NCBI GenBank assembly: GCA_030549495.1
Contig: JAUIRK010000511.1
Location: 780,001-844,000, forward strand
Source of the DNA: Nectonema munidae
Taxonomy: Eukaryota > Nematomorpha > Nectonematoida > Nectonematidae
Direction: 5' to 3'
Length of the DNA: 64,000 bases
Position 1 is the stretch's first letter; the number at the start of each line of letters is the position of its first letter. The notes beneath the pieces were generated by a model. It had not been told where the DNA came from. It did not search any database and saw only the letters and a list, made by a program, of their open reading frames with translations. Shown one piece after another: positions 27,060-40,500 of the stretch. The position numbers were made by a program, and so were the translations under genes.

Positions 27060-27935
27060 TTTCGAAGCTTCGACATCTGGGAAAAACGACAAAAATTAAT
27101 CAGTAAACTTTTGTAACGGTATACATACAGTAAGGCTCAAAATTTTAGAAAAGTGCTCTGAAGGAAAGAAGAAGGAAAATAATGGAAGTAGAGATGGAAA
27201 TAAGAGAAGGATTCAAGTAAGAATTACTATTTAGTAAAGAGAAAATCAACAAAAATAATGAAATGAAAATAGCATATAGCTGCTAAAGTACGCTAATCAT
27301 ACGGTTAAAGCTTTCTAGTCCAATAAACACAACGAACGTAACGTATAATTGAGCAAATGAGTGTCGTCATCTAAAATTACGATTCCTCAAATAATGAATA
27401 TACAAATTTTGAGAAAAAATCATTCAATTTTTTTAATGTTTCTTTTTCTACAATTTACTTATTATGAATGCTTTATGGGCTCTCGACTTTCTCCTTAAAA
27501 ATCTTCTTAGATGAATCTTGTAAAATATTTACAGATTGTTTCATCAATCAAAAACAGATGTGCCCTTCGACCATTACCTGCAGTCCAATGAACTTTTGAA
27601 AAACACTTTTAAAGCCTTACCCCAAAAAAAGAATGAACTGTGATAAAGTGAAGTTGTGGAAGGCTTGCTTGTGATAGGTTTGTAAAGGATTTGACAGGAT
27701 ATTTCAGAGTTGATTAATGTGATACGTTTTTAAAGCCTTTAAATCAGTAAAAAGCTTCCTTATTTTTCATTAAATGGCAGTTTTTAAGAGTTGTCGTGAT
27801 AAAAATAATAGAAAATAAACTCTTTATTTAACATCATGGAATGTAGTTGGTTTAAAAGTGCAAAACTTTTTTTAAAAATTTTTAAAGTGCTGAATAAACA
27901 GATAGAAAATGTGCGTACTATATATTAACACGATT
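27060..27935. other. Non-coding stretch
   Basis: AT-rich sequence between the hAT remnant and the Ty3-like fossil. No gene, long repeat or clear terminal repeat is seen. Confidence 0.5.
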
Positions 27936-27938
27936 TGT

Positions 27939-29590
27939 TTAATTAAAGTTAACGGCAAGGTTTTTGCAATTAACCTCGAGTGATGAAGTAAATTGAGAAA
28001 AAATTTTAAAATGTAAAAGGTAAATCCATGCTGAAGAATCGAATAATACTACTATCTTCCTTCCTAAGTAATCTTCCGAAGGGAATCTTTTCGGGGGTTT
28101 TTTGATTCTTGTTGATCTTCTAGGCATACTCATCAGTTCTTGATCCATTTCTTATTTCTTCGAACTTCAGTTGTTTGCAATTTGTTTGATTCATCTTCTC
28201 TTATTACTTCTTCTCTATGTTTATCTACTTCTGGATTTGATGATTGTTCGTTTTGATTACTTTCACCACAATAAGTTTTAAGAGATAAATCTAGAAGTGA
28301 AACACTCGTTTCCCAACCATCACTCTTACGAATGCGAGCGTAATTATGATTCGCTTCTATAAGTTCTACTTCTTCTATCACGGAGTCGTATTTTGGAAAA
28401 TTTAACATATTTTTTCAAATAACCCGTTCCAGGATTTAGCAGCCAGTTAGGCAGTGTAACGACGGTGAATAAATAGACGCTCATGTGGTGTTTCGTTAGT
28501 GGTCGTGCATAATAACGACCTTTGAGAATGTAAAACCTGTTGTAGAACTTCTTCCCACAGAGATGAAGGTAAATCCTCATTTTTAAATGCAAGAACTAAA
28601 GACCACCAAAGCACCCCAGTTATACTGTTCACATATTGCGTCGGATGTAGGGTGATATGGCATTGTATGAGAGGGGACTATACCATGATTTTTCAACCAA
28701 TCTTCAAATTCTTCTGAAGTAAAAGGGGTACCCCTATCTGAATGTTTAATTTGTGGTAGTCCAAAAACGGTTAAAATACCGTAAGAATCCTTTATAATCT
28801 ATTGATAAGCGTTGAAATGGCTAAGTTGCTCTTATTAAATGAGAGCCAGCAGGTTTATAAATACGCGGGGTTATCTCTAAACAATTGGAACACGAGTTAT
28901 TAATATCTGACTTCTTGAAGTGAATATGGCATATTCTTAGCCTTAACGTAATGATACAACCGTGTAACGCCAGGATGACAAAGTTCCTGACATAATTCCT
29001 TGAGATACATTGTTTTTCCCGGTCTATAGATAATATCATACTTAAAATGCGCAAATTCAAGACTCCAACGGACAATTTTATCATTTTTATTTGCTTAGAC
29101 TCTTATTGGCATTCATAAGAAATGAGACAAGCTTTTGATCGGTAATTATGGTGAAACGTCGTCCCATAAACAGATGTTCCCACTTACTTACTTAGTTCAC
29201 TATTGTTAAAGCTTCCTTTTCTACAGAAGGAAAACTTTTCTCATGGTTTTGATAAGTTCTAGGGTGGTATGCTACTCGTCTTCCTTTTTGACTTAAAATA
29301 GCCGAAAGTGCTAAATCTGAAGCGTTAGTTTCAACTGTGAAATTGCCATCATTTTCAGATATGGAGTATAATGAAGATTTATATAAAGAAGTTTTCAAAA
29401 GTTTTTTCTTATTGAAGAGTCTTTTAGTCCCGTTACGAAAGAATCCAAAACTAACATACTTTGATATACCGCTTTTACTTTACAGTCCCTTACCATATTT
29501 TTAAAATTTTTCTTATAAATAAGATAAAAACTAGCTAACTTAGCTTCATTAATTTCTCTTCTAAGAGATAACATTTTGTCAACCAAAATT
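27939..29590 (-). mobile_element. Ty3/gypsy-like retrotransposon fossil
   Basis: On the minus strand there are, in order, a gag-like stretch near 29,400-29,586, an RNase H-like stretch (FTVETNASDLALSAI, AVEKEA-type SVEKEALTIV) near 29,200-29,400, and integrase-like stretches (including TNETPHERLF near 28,500) down to about 27,940. These are typical of Ty3/gypsy pol. The element is broken in many places and incomplete. No flanking long terminal repeats were recognised. Age cannot be set without the repeats; the state of decay suggests it is old. Confidence 0.75.
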
Positions 29591-30745
29591 TATTTTATTT
29601 TTTTTCTTTCTATGAAAAATTTTAATATATATTTAAATTATAAATTAAAAAAATATATATACAAGTGAATCAGTCCAAAGTTACAAAATTAAATCAGATC
29701 TAAATTTTAACTAACATAAGTTAGCGGATTCAGCTAACTGAGTGATTAGTGAGGTTATGGAAAAGCTTATTTTCAAATTTTGTAAGAAATTGCAACATAT
29801 TACTTTTCTCTGTGTCAGGAACAGCGCATTAATATATGAAGCACATTTTTAGGTCTAGTTTTATCCTCTAGTTTTACTATAAAAGATGTGTTTAATTTAT
29901 ATAGGAATATGGATTCTGAAGATGCTGTATGAGGTACACCAAACTACATGGAAAAAAAAAAGAGAATACTATTGTATGTCTTCTTCTTTCAATAATGATA
30001 ACAATATTGATTAAGGGATACTTTATTTTATGTAATTTTTTTACGATTAAGTTCCATTTTTTAAGTCATGATGTCAATTTTGAATAAATTGAAACTCTAC
30101 TTATGCTGCCCTAACGTCAAATATCCCAACTTCATCATCACATATGTAGCGTACCCTTATATGATTGTGTGCATGATGGTTCTTCTATTGCTTCCAAATA
30201 TTGGAAAAATTAGTAATAGGAGTATATCATTGAATTCATTTATGGACTTTTACTTTCAAAAATAGTTTTTCCAAAGGCACGTCTTTTTGAATAGCGACCT
30301 GTTTTATGTTGATCACGAAAGACCGCAATCCCAAGCTGAGATGCATATTTCTGTCATTTCTATAACTGCTCAAGATTGAGTGATTCCAAAAAAAAATAAA
30401 TTTAACATGTGGATGCAGAAATATGGAGTAGAAACACCTGAAAGTCTTCTATGGTTCTTTGCTATAAGCATGCAAAGTATATATTGAATATTTTCTACAA
30501 AATTGCGTACAAAAAATGGCATTTTGGTTGATGTTACATGAACTTGTGATTGATGTAATAATCAAGTACAGGCCTTGCGAACATTTTTAGAATGAAGAGC
30601 AGAACATATACAACAAGGCCATTGTGCGTATATAAAACCTTATAAAACCAATTTTAAAGTACTAAAAATGTAATTTTATTCTCCAAAGAAATTTTATTTG
30701 ATAAAAGATCTATGTTTGTCTTTAAAAACTCGTGTGCTACCTCTT
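29590..30745. other. Non-coding stretch
   Basis: No recognised gene. A 65-codon frame at 30,068-30,265 has a hydrophobic middle (YPYMIVCMMVLLLLPNIG) but no supporting signals; probably chance. Confidence 0.45.
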
Positions 30746-30749
30746 TTTC

Positions 30750-30850
30750 TTCGAATCTTAAATATAAAATTGCACAATTGCACCACTTGTATCGAACTAT
30801 GAAGAAAGTAGACTTGATGGGGATTTGTAAGTTATAGCACTGGACCACTC
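30750..30850 (-). mobile_element. tRNA-derived SINE, copy 3 (degenerate)
   Basis: Read on the minus strand it gives CCCATCAAGTCTACTTTCTT, CATAGTTCGATACAAG and GTGCAATTGTGC, which line up with the body of copy 2. The tRNA-like head has decayed (the B box is not clean). Confidence 0.6.
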
Positions 30851-31403
30851 ATACAAGTCCAAAACATTTTATAAGCTAGATAAGCAAATGTATACTATAT
30901 AAATTATTTCAATATTTTATCTGCAAAAAAATGAATATGCTGGAAAGAGCCAATTTGGAAATCACAGTAATCTTTGCATTACCATGTGTACGTAAAATAA
31001 AATCTTGAATGAAAAATGAAGCTCATGAGAGATTGTTGCTATATTAATTGTATTGCCTAGCAAAGATATATACATTCTGTATACATGCGGTTTTGCTTAT
31101 TTCTAGCCAAATTGATTCAACCAAAAATGAAGATATTACAAATCATTGTAATACACTCATTGCATATCTGTTACAAAACTTGTTCAATATGTTCACCAAA
31201 AACACATATAATATGATCCATAAAGAATATCATATATTGTATAAATCAGTTTTATTAAATCCACTTATGCCGAAGATTGAATAGCACTTGTATTTATTAA
31301 CTAAATTTATTTACAAAAGAAAATTTATTATTATTCAAACTGACCTTTTTACAATTACAAATTTATATGTTCTGAAATTCGTTAACTTCCCTAAATCGTC
31401 TCT

Positions 31404-31545
31404 TTAATCCATTAACTCCCAATCTCGAGTATAGTCATGAGAATTTAAGTCGACTTTACAAAAATAAAATCGTCTGCCTTTATCAAAGCTCTTTAAACAA
31501 ATCTTCTGCTTTACATTAGATATCGTCTGATTTATTCTGATTGTC
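31404..31545 (+). mobile_element. piggyBac-like terminal fragment, second copy of the 3439 family
   Basis: TTAATCCATTAACTCCCAATC, a degenerate palindrome around GAGTATAGTC, then about 85 bp that match 3469-3557 closely (GTCGACTTTACAAAAATAAA; TTACATTAGATATCGTCTG). No far end or transposase. Confidence 0.5.
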
Positions 31546-31549
31546 TAAA

Positions 31550-32750
31550 AAATATTGGAAACATTTATTCTATAAAAATTTTTTAAATCTTTTTGATCAA
31601 CTTTGATTATTCGTTATTAAATTTCGCTTTTTTTTCAAAATTTCGACAAGTTTTTTAAATAAAAAATGATTTTATGTGAACTTTGGAAATACGAAATTTC
31701 TTTTCGAACCGTAACAACATATGCCATCAATGGTTTCAATAGATCCGCTATAATGAAAACCATTTATAATGCGAGTTCCTGGCTTTGAACATCCCCATCT
31801 CTGTAATAAAAGATCTACTGGTATTACATTTTTCAAATCTCATATCATCACATTTTCACAGGTTTGCTTGAAATATATGTAAAATTCTGTGGGAAATTTA
31901 TTTATGTTAAAAATTAATTGACATTGTTTTTCATTCATTCATTTTTAATAAATGTGTTTTTTGAACAAGTGCATAAAACATGTTGTTGTATATTTGAGAA
32001 TTTGGAGCAATAATACCCTTGTAAATGCGCTTACAATAACTAAAGTGCAAATAAGCCTAGACTAACTCTGACCAACTTGCCGGTATTTGAGAATATTAGC
32101 TCAGCTAAAAAAGTAGTTATTTTATCTCCAAATTTTTAACTAACGAAAAATAGCTTATATAAGATTGAACAAATATTCTTCAAAGGGCCACTCGCAATCC
32201 TAAGTAGAGGATATCGAAATAGATAAAAAGAGATTTATATCTACACATTAAAAAAATAGGAAATTAGTAACATTTATACAAAATTTTGATTAAAAGTATG
32301 AGTGACAGCTCAACTTTACGACACTCCCTTCTCTTCCAAATTTTTGCATATCAAATTTTTACACCCATAAATTTTTTTGTTTTGATGAGCATCCTAAACT
32401 TAGAAACGAATCCAAAGTTTGAAAAAATGTTTTTTAGACAATTCAAAACATTTAATCTTTTAAATCGTTAAAGAATAGATGATCATATTGATTTTAAATA
32501 GAATATTTTATACATTTAAGAAAAAAAACTTTTTTAAAATTAGTTTTTCCAATATTCCTATAAAAGTTTGAAAACAATAAAATGAAGGTTAAATAATTAT
32601 TTAGATTTTTGTTTAGTTTTCTTATAAACACATTCATTCTTCTTAAAAAACATTTTCATCATTCACTAATATAGGGAGAGGGAAGGGGATATATCTACGC
32701 AAAGACTTTTGAAAAAAACTTTTCCTTTCAAAGCATTTTTTAAGAATTAT
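31550..32750. other. Non-coding stretch
   Basis: AT-rich, no recognised gene or repeat. The 61-codon frame at 32,286-32,471 is Phe-rich and unsupported. Confidence 0.5.
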
Positions 32751-32757
32751 GTATTAA

Positions 32758-32887
32758 CCCTTTCGTGACCAGAAAAATCAGACAATATTTATTAAAAAGC
32801 AGAAGTTTCATATACAAAACTATTTGAAAAAGCGGACGAAGGTAAAATTTTTTATGTATCATATATGATGCGTTGGTCACGAAAAGG
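32758..32887. mobile_element. 130-bp piggyBac-type MITE
   Basis: Flanked on both sides by TTAA (32,754-32,757 and 32,888-32,891). The ends are CCCTTTCGTGACCA and the complement of CCTTTTCGTGACCA. A perfect palindrome ATCATATATGAT (32,858-32,869) lies 18 nt from the right TTAA. No coding content. Complete and well preserved. Confidence 0.8.
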
Positions 32888-33119
32888 TTAATGCAATGCT
32901 TTTTATATATTATTTTTGAATTTTGTGAATAAAAATTTAAAAAATTTATTTAGCTTAAAAAAGTTCACACTTAAAACCAATTTTTTTTTTATAAAAAATG
33001 AAAAATAAATAGATAAATTGATAAAAAAAAAACTTACTGATGATTCAAGTTTATCCTTTTTTTTCCATGGTCTAACGTCAACTATTAATGGTAAAATCCA
33101 GTATTTTGATCAAAAAAGC

Positions 33120-33340
33120 AGTATTGAACTGATTCTTTTGAGATTTTCTGCAAAAAAAGCCTGATGCCAGATTCGAACGCAAACTTAATAGTGTCAAAGT
33201 GTTGTCAATCTTATTCATTACCGCAAATATTGTAAAATCCTCAAATTCATTACTTTTACTCTTGGAATAGCAGTGCAGTGGCATATACTTCTCAGTGCTT
33301 AAGTGTAAACAAACTTGGCCTATTTTTACGAAGATTGGCC
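33120..33340 (-). mobile_element. Possible tRNA-derived SINE of another family
   Basis: Minus strand reads TGGTAATGAATAAGATTGAC (A-box-like) and GCGTTCGAATCTGGCATC (B-box-like, GTTCGAATC) about 30 nt apart. The body does not match the SINE copies 1-3. Could instead be a decayed tRNA gene copy. Confidence 0.35.
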
Positions 33341-33534
33341 GATTTTTTGCATTCACATTTTCTCCTTTTTATTTTTTCATCTATGTTCGCTATATCATTA
33401 AATATGATAATTTTAAAATGTTTATAATTCTTTATATTTAAAATATTTTTTTATATTTTTATTGTCTTTATTCGCAGTTTTAATAACTTTAAATTATAGT
33501 GACTTTTTTCAACTAATAATATTGAACATCCTAG

Positions 33535-34280
33535 CAGGGATTTCTTAAGCTTTTTTGACTCTGGACCTCATAAAAAATTTAAAATGTCATGGACCCTTTG
33601 CTACAAAAAGTAAGATTTAGGCCTTTAATCTTGAAAAAGAAGATATGTTCATAGTGGGAGTTAGTTTATTCATAAGATATTTTTCTTCATTGAAAATTTG
33701 AAGCATTTTTATTTGTTAAATTTATTTTACTAACAGACACACATACCTACTTATAGGCGAATATGAAAGAGGACCTTAAGGTTGTTTTTCATCAGAAAAA
33801 GAGTTATATTCGTCCTTGTAGATGAGTGAGTGCCTATAAAATTTAGCCTTATCATAAATCTATTTCAATTATGGGTAAAATTGTTTATGTGAGAGATTAG
33901 TACAACCACGTTTCAATAAACGTTTCCATGACAACGAAGTCATCACATATGTTGGAGTAGCACTTCAATGGAGTGAAAGTAAATCATGAAAACGCACCAA
34001 AATAAGAAGGCATCAACTTGTATAAGTGTGTCTTCAAAAACGTTATCTTTTACATTCTCACTGGCCTCTGATTTTTATCTGGATCCCAGAAAGCCTAACT
34101 GGACCCCACTATTTAATGCCCCATTTTCTAGACCATTGTTTCTCAACGTGGTCCATGTGAACACCAAGGTGTCCACAATATTTTTATGGGACCCTTATAA
34201 TAGTATTTCAAATTTAGAGTTCATCAAATTTAAAAAAAGGTCCATATTAAAAGAATTTTTAATGTTAATTGAATAAAAAA
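33535..34280. mobile_element. hAT-type MITE fragments
   Basis: CAGGGATTTCTTAAGCTTTT at 33,535 followed by GGACCTC/GGACCC motifs is a hAT-type end. A second end-like run (CCATTGTTTCTCAACGTGG, with GGTCCATG and GTGTCCACA) lies at 34,130-34,215 and resembles the element at 11,518. The pieces may be ends of one or two nested non-autonomous elements. Confidence 0.5.
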
Positions 34281-34363
34281 ATTAATTTTTTTGAGGAAAA
34301 TTTCTGAAGCTGGAAAAAAATTATATATTATGGTAAGAAGCTCAGTTATATGTGACTGCTTTT

Positions 34364-34615
34364 CAGTGGTGGATCCAGAAATTTTTTTTAGGGGAGGGGG
34401 CGAAATCTATTTAAATTTTTTGCAATTTTGCTAAAAGTCTTCAGAGAATATGACAGCTGTATTATGTCTTTTAGAATTCGACTTGTCATATCTTTGATAT
34501 AAAGGTAATCAACTACCAACAGGTATTGTTTTAGGAAAAAGCAAAATTAGTAAGGGTAATTTTCGAAGCCATTTTTCATAGGGGGGGGGGGCTAGGCCCA
34601 TGAGCAGTGCCATTG
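34364..34615. mobile_element. Small MITE with G-tract
   Basis: Starts CAGTGGTGGATCCAG and ends with the complement of CAATGGCACTGC, with GGGGAGGGGG near the start and a ten-G run near the end. This layout is common in small hAT-like elements. No target duplication is visible. Confidence 0.4.
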
Positions 34616-34829
34616 CAACACTCATCCTGAGCGTCAACCTCTTGGATTGTACGCTGTGGTGTTGCAGGAAACAATTCGAAAACAAAGGGGAAATTGCTTA
34701 AATTCATCTGACATAAATGAAGTTCGCGTTCGGAGACGGAGAAAAGAGTTCTTCAAGCACTCGATGGCGATTTGAGATCTGTAAACCTCGCAATGGAATG
34801 CAAAAGGAATCTGCCATGGTAAGATTATG

Positions 34830-36484
34830 AATATACTAAAAGTGGTTCTTTGTAATCGACAAAAAGATGCTGAAACGGATATGTGGCAAGAATAAGAGTA
34901 GTTGAGTACTGTGAAATAGGCCTGAATCCAAACTGGTAAGAAAAGAGAAGATTACATTCCTCAATATAGCTGAAAATGTGTGCAAATATAATTTTTCGAA
35001 AATTTTCGACAGGGTTGTAATCAGACTAATTGGTCTATAATTTTCAAAATGATTTCTGCCCCCTTTTTAAAGATGCGTACAAATTTGGTTATTTTTAAAG
35101 ACGTTGGAAAAATGGCAAATTCAATGCAAGAGTTGTAAGCTATAACTAAATATAGTTAATTAAAACATCCTTTATTAAATTTAACCTATAAATAGAGAAA
35201 GCATAAGCATCGCAAGTTTTTTTTGAATTTATGTTCTTCATTGCAATTGTTATATCATTTGAATTGATTTTGCTTAAAGGGAATGAAGAATTTGCCCTCT
35301 ATAAATTCATTATTGTTATCAGTAAATCCAGAATTTGTTAAAAAATAATTATAAAAAGCTTAGAAATGGCTGAAGGATCAGATAAAATACCTTCTTCAGT
35401 TTTCAAGATAAAATAATGGTTTACATCTTTAGGTTTTATTAAGCGATTAATCTTTTGCCATGTTACCTTTGATGAATGTATAGTATTAAAATAATTTTGA
35501 TAATACACATGTTTTAATTCTTTATTTTCCCTTTGATTTCTTTTCTAAAGCGTATAAATTTCGCCCTTAATTCAATATTATTTTTACGTTTTTTCAATTT
35601 TTTATAATATTTGTCACGCTCTTTGATCATCAACAATAGTTCATCTGTTACCCAGAGGTTTGATTTATGTTTATATTTATTTTTGCTACGCTTTTTTATT
35701 TCAATACCTTCGTTTATAACATTAAATAAGACTATATTTATATAATTGACCAAAATTTCAGGATCATCAAAATAGGCTCTTAGAGAATTCCAGTCTATTG
35801 TTCTGGCTTTTAACAGAAATGATTTTTCATTAAAATATCTGATACTTGAGGAAGCTATAATAGAATCTAATTTTAGAGATAAGAATATAGCATCATGGTC
35901 GGAAATAGAGGTTGAAAAATAAATGACTTGTAAGATACAAAGTTTGAAGGTATATAAAAATGATCTAAAGACACCTGTTATAGTTAGCTTAAAGTAACTA
36001 GAAATCATAATATTCAAAAAGTTAGCATTAAGAATACATTGATCTAGTTTGAACAAATCAATATTAAAGTCACCCATGAATATAATCTCATTATTTTTCG
36101 AAACCTGTAAATCTAGAAAGTTTGAAAATTCGTCAGTAAAATTTAATAAGTTTGAAGATAAAGAAGAGGGACGATACACATTGTGGAAAATAAAACTTCT
36201 TGAAGGTGGAAAAACTTGTATGGAAAATACTTCAAAGAATTTTGTTTTGATACTATTATTTATTATAGCAAAATCAACTGATTGGTGTATTAGGAAGGCA
36301 AGACCTGAGTGATTTGTTAAATGCGAAGCTGAATGAATAAAACTATATTCTCTAATATTTAAAGTGAAAGAATTATCCTTCAACCAGGTTTCACTTTTAA
36401 TGGATTACCAATTTTTGAATTAATATGCTCTATAAAAAATTCTAGTTCCTCGTATTTGTTACGTATTTATTGAAAATTCATACT
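34830..36484 (-). mobile_element. LINE fragment: endonuclease and start of reverse transcriptase
   Basis: On the minus strand the ORF2 N-terminus reads YEELEFFIEHINSKIG near 36,450, then ETWLKD, an open apurinic-type endonuclease (36,383-35,514) with GDFNID and SDHDAIFLSL, both catalytic signatures. Beyond the stop at 35,514 the frame is broken but still recognisable as the reverse-transcriptase fingers (FPTSLKITKFVRIFKKGA at about 35,080) and CNLLFSYQFGFRP at about 34,930. The palm with YADD is missing. ORF1 was not found. Likely the CR1/L2/Jockey side of non-LTR elements. Confidence 0.8.
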
Positions 36485-36537
36485 AACTATATGTTATAAT
36501 TGTAAAATTCATGAACTGATAAATTATCATAATCTAA

Positions 36538-36914
36538 CAGCGTTTCTCAACCTTTTTACCTTCGCGGAACCCCTGGAATTTGATAAATCTTTCAAGGAAT
36601 CCTACGCAAAAATATTTTCGTAAATTTTTAACACAGTAAAAGAAATGCAATTAGATTAAAGACAAAAAAGGATTCTCAATTAATCTAATGAAAAAAAGGC
36701 CTTAAAAGTTGGCTTAAATTTTGTCATTCTTAAAATATAAGATAATTATAAAACATAAACTTCGGTGAAAAAAAAAATATAATTAATACAAGTTTGAGAA
36801 AAATGTCATTAAACTTTTCATTAAAATCAACTAAACTTAGACGTAAAAAATACCTTACTATTTCTCGCGGAATCCTAAGGGAGTTTTTGCGTAACATCGG
36901 TGGAGGGAACGCTG
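36538..36914. mobile_element. Non-autonomous hAT element
   Basis: Left end CAGCGTTTCTCAACCTTTTT followed by CGCGGAACCCC; right end is the complement of CAGCGTTCCCTCCACCG, followed inward by the complement of GGATTCCGCGAGAAATAG. About 377 bp, no transposase. Flanking 8-mers (TAATCTAA and ATAAATAA) do not match well. Confidence 0.6.
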
Positions 36915-37369
36915 ATAAATAATAATTCAATTAAAAAACTTACATTTTTTTTTAATTAAAGATTAATTAAACATGGTTCTGAAATGATACTGACTAATAA
37001 AGTAAACAAATATTTAATTAAATAGAACAGTAAACCAACTATCTAATCAAACTAGCTAAGAAACCGACAAAGTAATTTTATTTGTTCTAAATATTTTGAC
37101 TAATTAAATCCCCAATTAACCAACTATCAAACGAAACATGTAAATTATTATTCATATTATGAATTGTTTATAAATCTGATTTCATTTATAAAAGTAACAA
37201 TATAGTAAATAATTTGTAATAGTTTAGCGAGTCAAGTAACAGCGCTTTATAACAAAGTACAGCAGCTTCTCTCAGCTTATCTCGTTGAGAAGCGCTGATT
37301 TCTAAATACTCAGATGATACTTTATCTAATGAACTATGAAACTCATAGCATAAACTACTTGAAATATGA
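36915..37369. other. AT-rich stretch before the right arm
   Basis: Nothing recognised. The right inverted-repeat arm starts near 37,370. Confidence 0.45.
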
Positions 37370-37399
37370 AGATAAAGTGAGTACAAGCTATCATAATAA

Positions 37400-37405
37400 T
37401 TTATT
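37400..37405 (-). terminator. Polyadenylation signal, right gene
   Basis: AATAAA on the minus strand, about 130 nt after the stop of the right-arm metalloprotease gene, in the position matching 22,402 in the left arm. Confidence 0.55.
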
Positions 37406-37533
37406 TTGAATCATAAAAGAAGTAAGAACATGATCATATCATCGCATTTGAAATAATTAGGAAATCAAAAATTAACATTGGTCTTATATTTTGCAGAAGT
37501 AGAACTATAAATCATTAGTCTTCCCTTCGCCTT

Positions 37534-40500
37534 TCACTGATACTTGCATTGCCTGTCCTTGCACACCTAATCAACAAAATAGTTTTAGATGTTTAGATAA
37601 TAAAATGACTTCTTCTGATTACTCCATCTGATCGCCATCTACTGAGAGTACCGTCTCTAATATTACAATACCAGTAATCGCTGGACATTATTCCTATTGA
37701 ATAGCCTTGTCCAGGAACCAGGCATCCTATGGACTCACAATTGGAGTAGTCCTAAATAAATAATAAAGTATGCTTACAACAGGTTACTTTATTTCAGGAT
37801 CGCCATCCAATGCGCAATGGCAAAGAGCTTCAAAAGGAAGCCAATTTCTGAGACATACAATGGGATATGTTGCTCCCTGATTCAAATTCCATTAGAGTTT
37901 AAAAGATTTGGTATACGAACTGTCAAATCGTTATTCAATAAAATAGGAAAAGGGGAGAATCTGCTGTGTCTAAACATTCTAAGCAATGCAACTCAGATTT
38001 TCTTGAAGAGACTCTCTCTAGATTTCCTGACAGCACAATAACCCCTTCATTGGGTCTTTTCCAAAGTTTATCCTTCTTGTTATCGAGCCTCTAAGCTTAA
38101 GATTGCACAAATTTTTCACTTGAATCAATCAGCAAAAATATGTTAGTATTAGTATCAAAATTTATATGCCATTTTTAGTTCTATTTTGTCTTTCTGGTAG
38201 TTCTATCTGAATTAAAATTTAATTTAATTAAAACTAATTATTATTACAAATTTGTTTCGTGTCTTATCTTCAGATACATGTAAATAAACTTTTTACAAAG
38301 GATGCTAGTAAAAGAGCTACTACAACTATACATATATTCTTTTGAGAGAATGCAAGCATAGATATTCATGTATATGATGATCAGTTATTTTCTATATAAG
38401 TTCTAATGTAACCTATAGCAAAGTAAATACTAATATGTCTACATCAGTGATTCCCAACTTTTTTATGCTGCTGACCTCATTTTTTCCTCAATCTAATTAG
38501 TCGACCCGTTATAAGTAAATTGTAATTTGTTACAGCCTTGTCAAATCTACGGATGTCACTACATACAATATTCATGGAAAATCAAATGTATTTATCTTTA
38601 AAATTTAGCTGGTTTGAATATGACATTATTTCTGTGCAAAGGTTTAATAAGAAATAAAGATAAAGATTTCAATGTCATGGTTGGTACTGAATTTGTTCAG
38701 CCAACTTATCTATTCTCGGGAAAGTTTTCAGCATAAATCATCTTCGTGATCTTGTTTATTTCTATTCCTTCACTTTATTTGAAGTAAACTTCAAAATACA
38801 AATTTGCAGATGTGTGTTGCAGGAAAAGGCCTAAGAATTCTCAGCATTGCTTCAGATAAATTTGGATATTGAGGGAATTTTTTTGTTCAAAAGTTACTAA
38901 GCTGAAAGGATTCAAAATCAATTTTTTTAACAACTATCATTTATGAAATCAACAAACTAATCCTAACAACTTTCGAGAACGTTTTCAATTTTTGTTTCAA
39001 ATGGGTTTTTGTGTAATGTATAGAATGTTTGACATTTGTTGTGAAAATATGAAATCAATTGGTATTTTTAAAGTCTTCAAATGTTCTATCAACAAGCTTC
39101 GCGATTTCACGCTTGAACAAAACCTTAGTTTGTTTTTCTTCAATCATTAAGTTCATTGTAGGAAACATATATATTTTTTTTAATTATATTTTTCGAATAA
39201 TGAATCATCTGTCATTTAAAAAGACGATATTTTTTCTTCCAACTCAAAAATACAAACATTTTCCCATTGAATCTAAAGATCAATTAAAATTGTAAAAAAG
39301 TAATTAAAATTGTAAAAAAAAAATCTTTCAAATATGCGGTTTTTGTCAAAAAAAAATTTCATTACAAATTATAGTAGTATTTTATTTTATAGTTTACACT
39401 TTATTTTGTGAGGTCAATAATGGCCAAAAGACTTATTATTCAAATTCAAAAAATATCTTATTTCTGCTTGAAACAAAGACATAAAATTTTAAAATAAGCT
39501 TGCATTAAAAAAGATGTCTACAAGAATTCCAACGTTTGGAACTAAATATCTCAAATAAAAATATCTTACTTATTGCAACCGAAAACATTAAAAATATGGG
39601 CGTACTATATTAAAATATGACAGAAAATAAGAAGAACTTTGCAGGATATAATGAAAAGATTTCTTTGTGAAACTGTTTCGAAAAGAGGTATGACGAAATT
39701 TCTATTTATTTATTTCTTTGATTATGGGTTGAATTCCGTTACTCTCCAATGAAGGCTATGTGAATCAATAATGGTTTATGAGAATATTGAATTAAATCCT
39801 GCTCTTGTCTGCCTTTTTTTGGACAGAGATAATCACAAGTTAGATTTGTAACCATAATAAATTATAATTTTCAGTGTATATTGCTTTAAGATCTGCCATT
39901 TTTATTTAATTTTTTTCTATTTTAACATTATTTTTAGATTAAATTTTCTATTAATATATACATTCTTTTATCATTTCTTCTATAATAATTTTTTTATTTT
40001 CTATTTACTTTTATAGTTAGAAAATTTTTTCACTATAATTTAGCAACATCTTTTCAATTGACTTTTAATATTGTTTCAAAAAAACACTAAAAAAGTACAA
40101 ACATAATAAGATCAAAAATTTGAATTCAAATAGAATTGCAAAAAGACAAAATAGAATTGCAAAAGGACAAACTAGAATCCTTAAATTTTTCAAATTTATA
40201 ATACTTCTGAGAGAATTAGAGAACTTTTACATAAAATAACAATAATTTTGTACGTTTACACGGACCGATCTTAACGCCATCTCACAGTCTTTTCTACTAA
40301 TGAAGATTTAAGAAAATATTAATATTGAGATCTAATGGAACATAGACATTTGGGAACCTTGTTGATAATACCTATTTTTTGCTTTTTGGCCTTCCTACAA
40401 TTTTTTTTCTGGCTACGGGCCTGTGTAGTGGACGATACTTGAATAAATGAGAAGTATGCTAAATTCCTTACATATTGAGGAACACTTTGAGGAAATCGTT

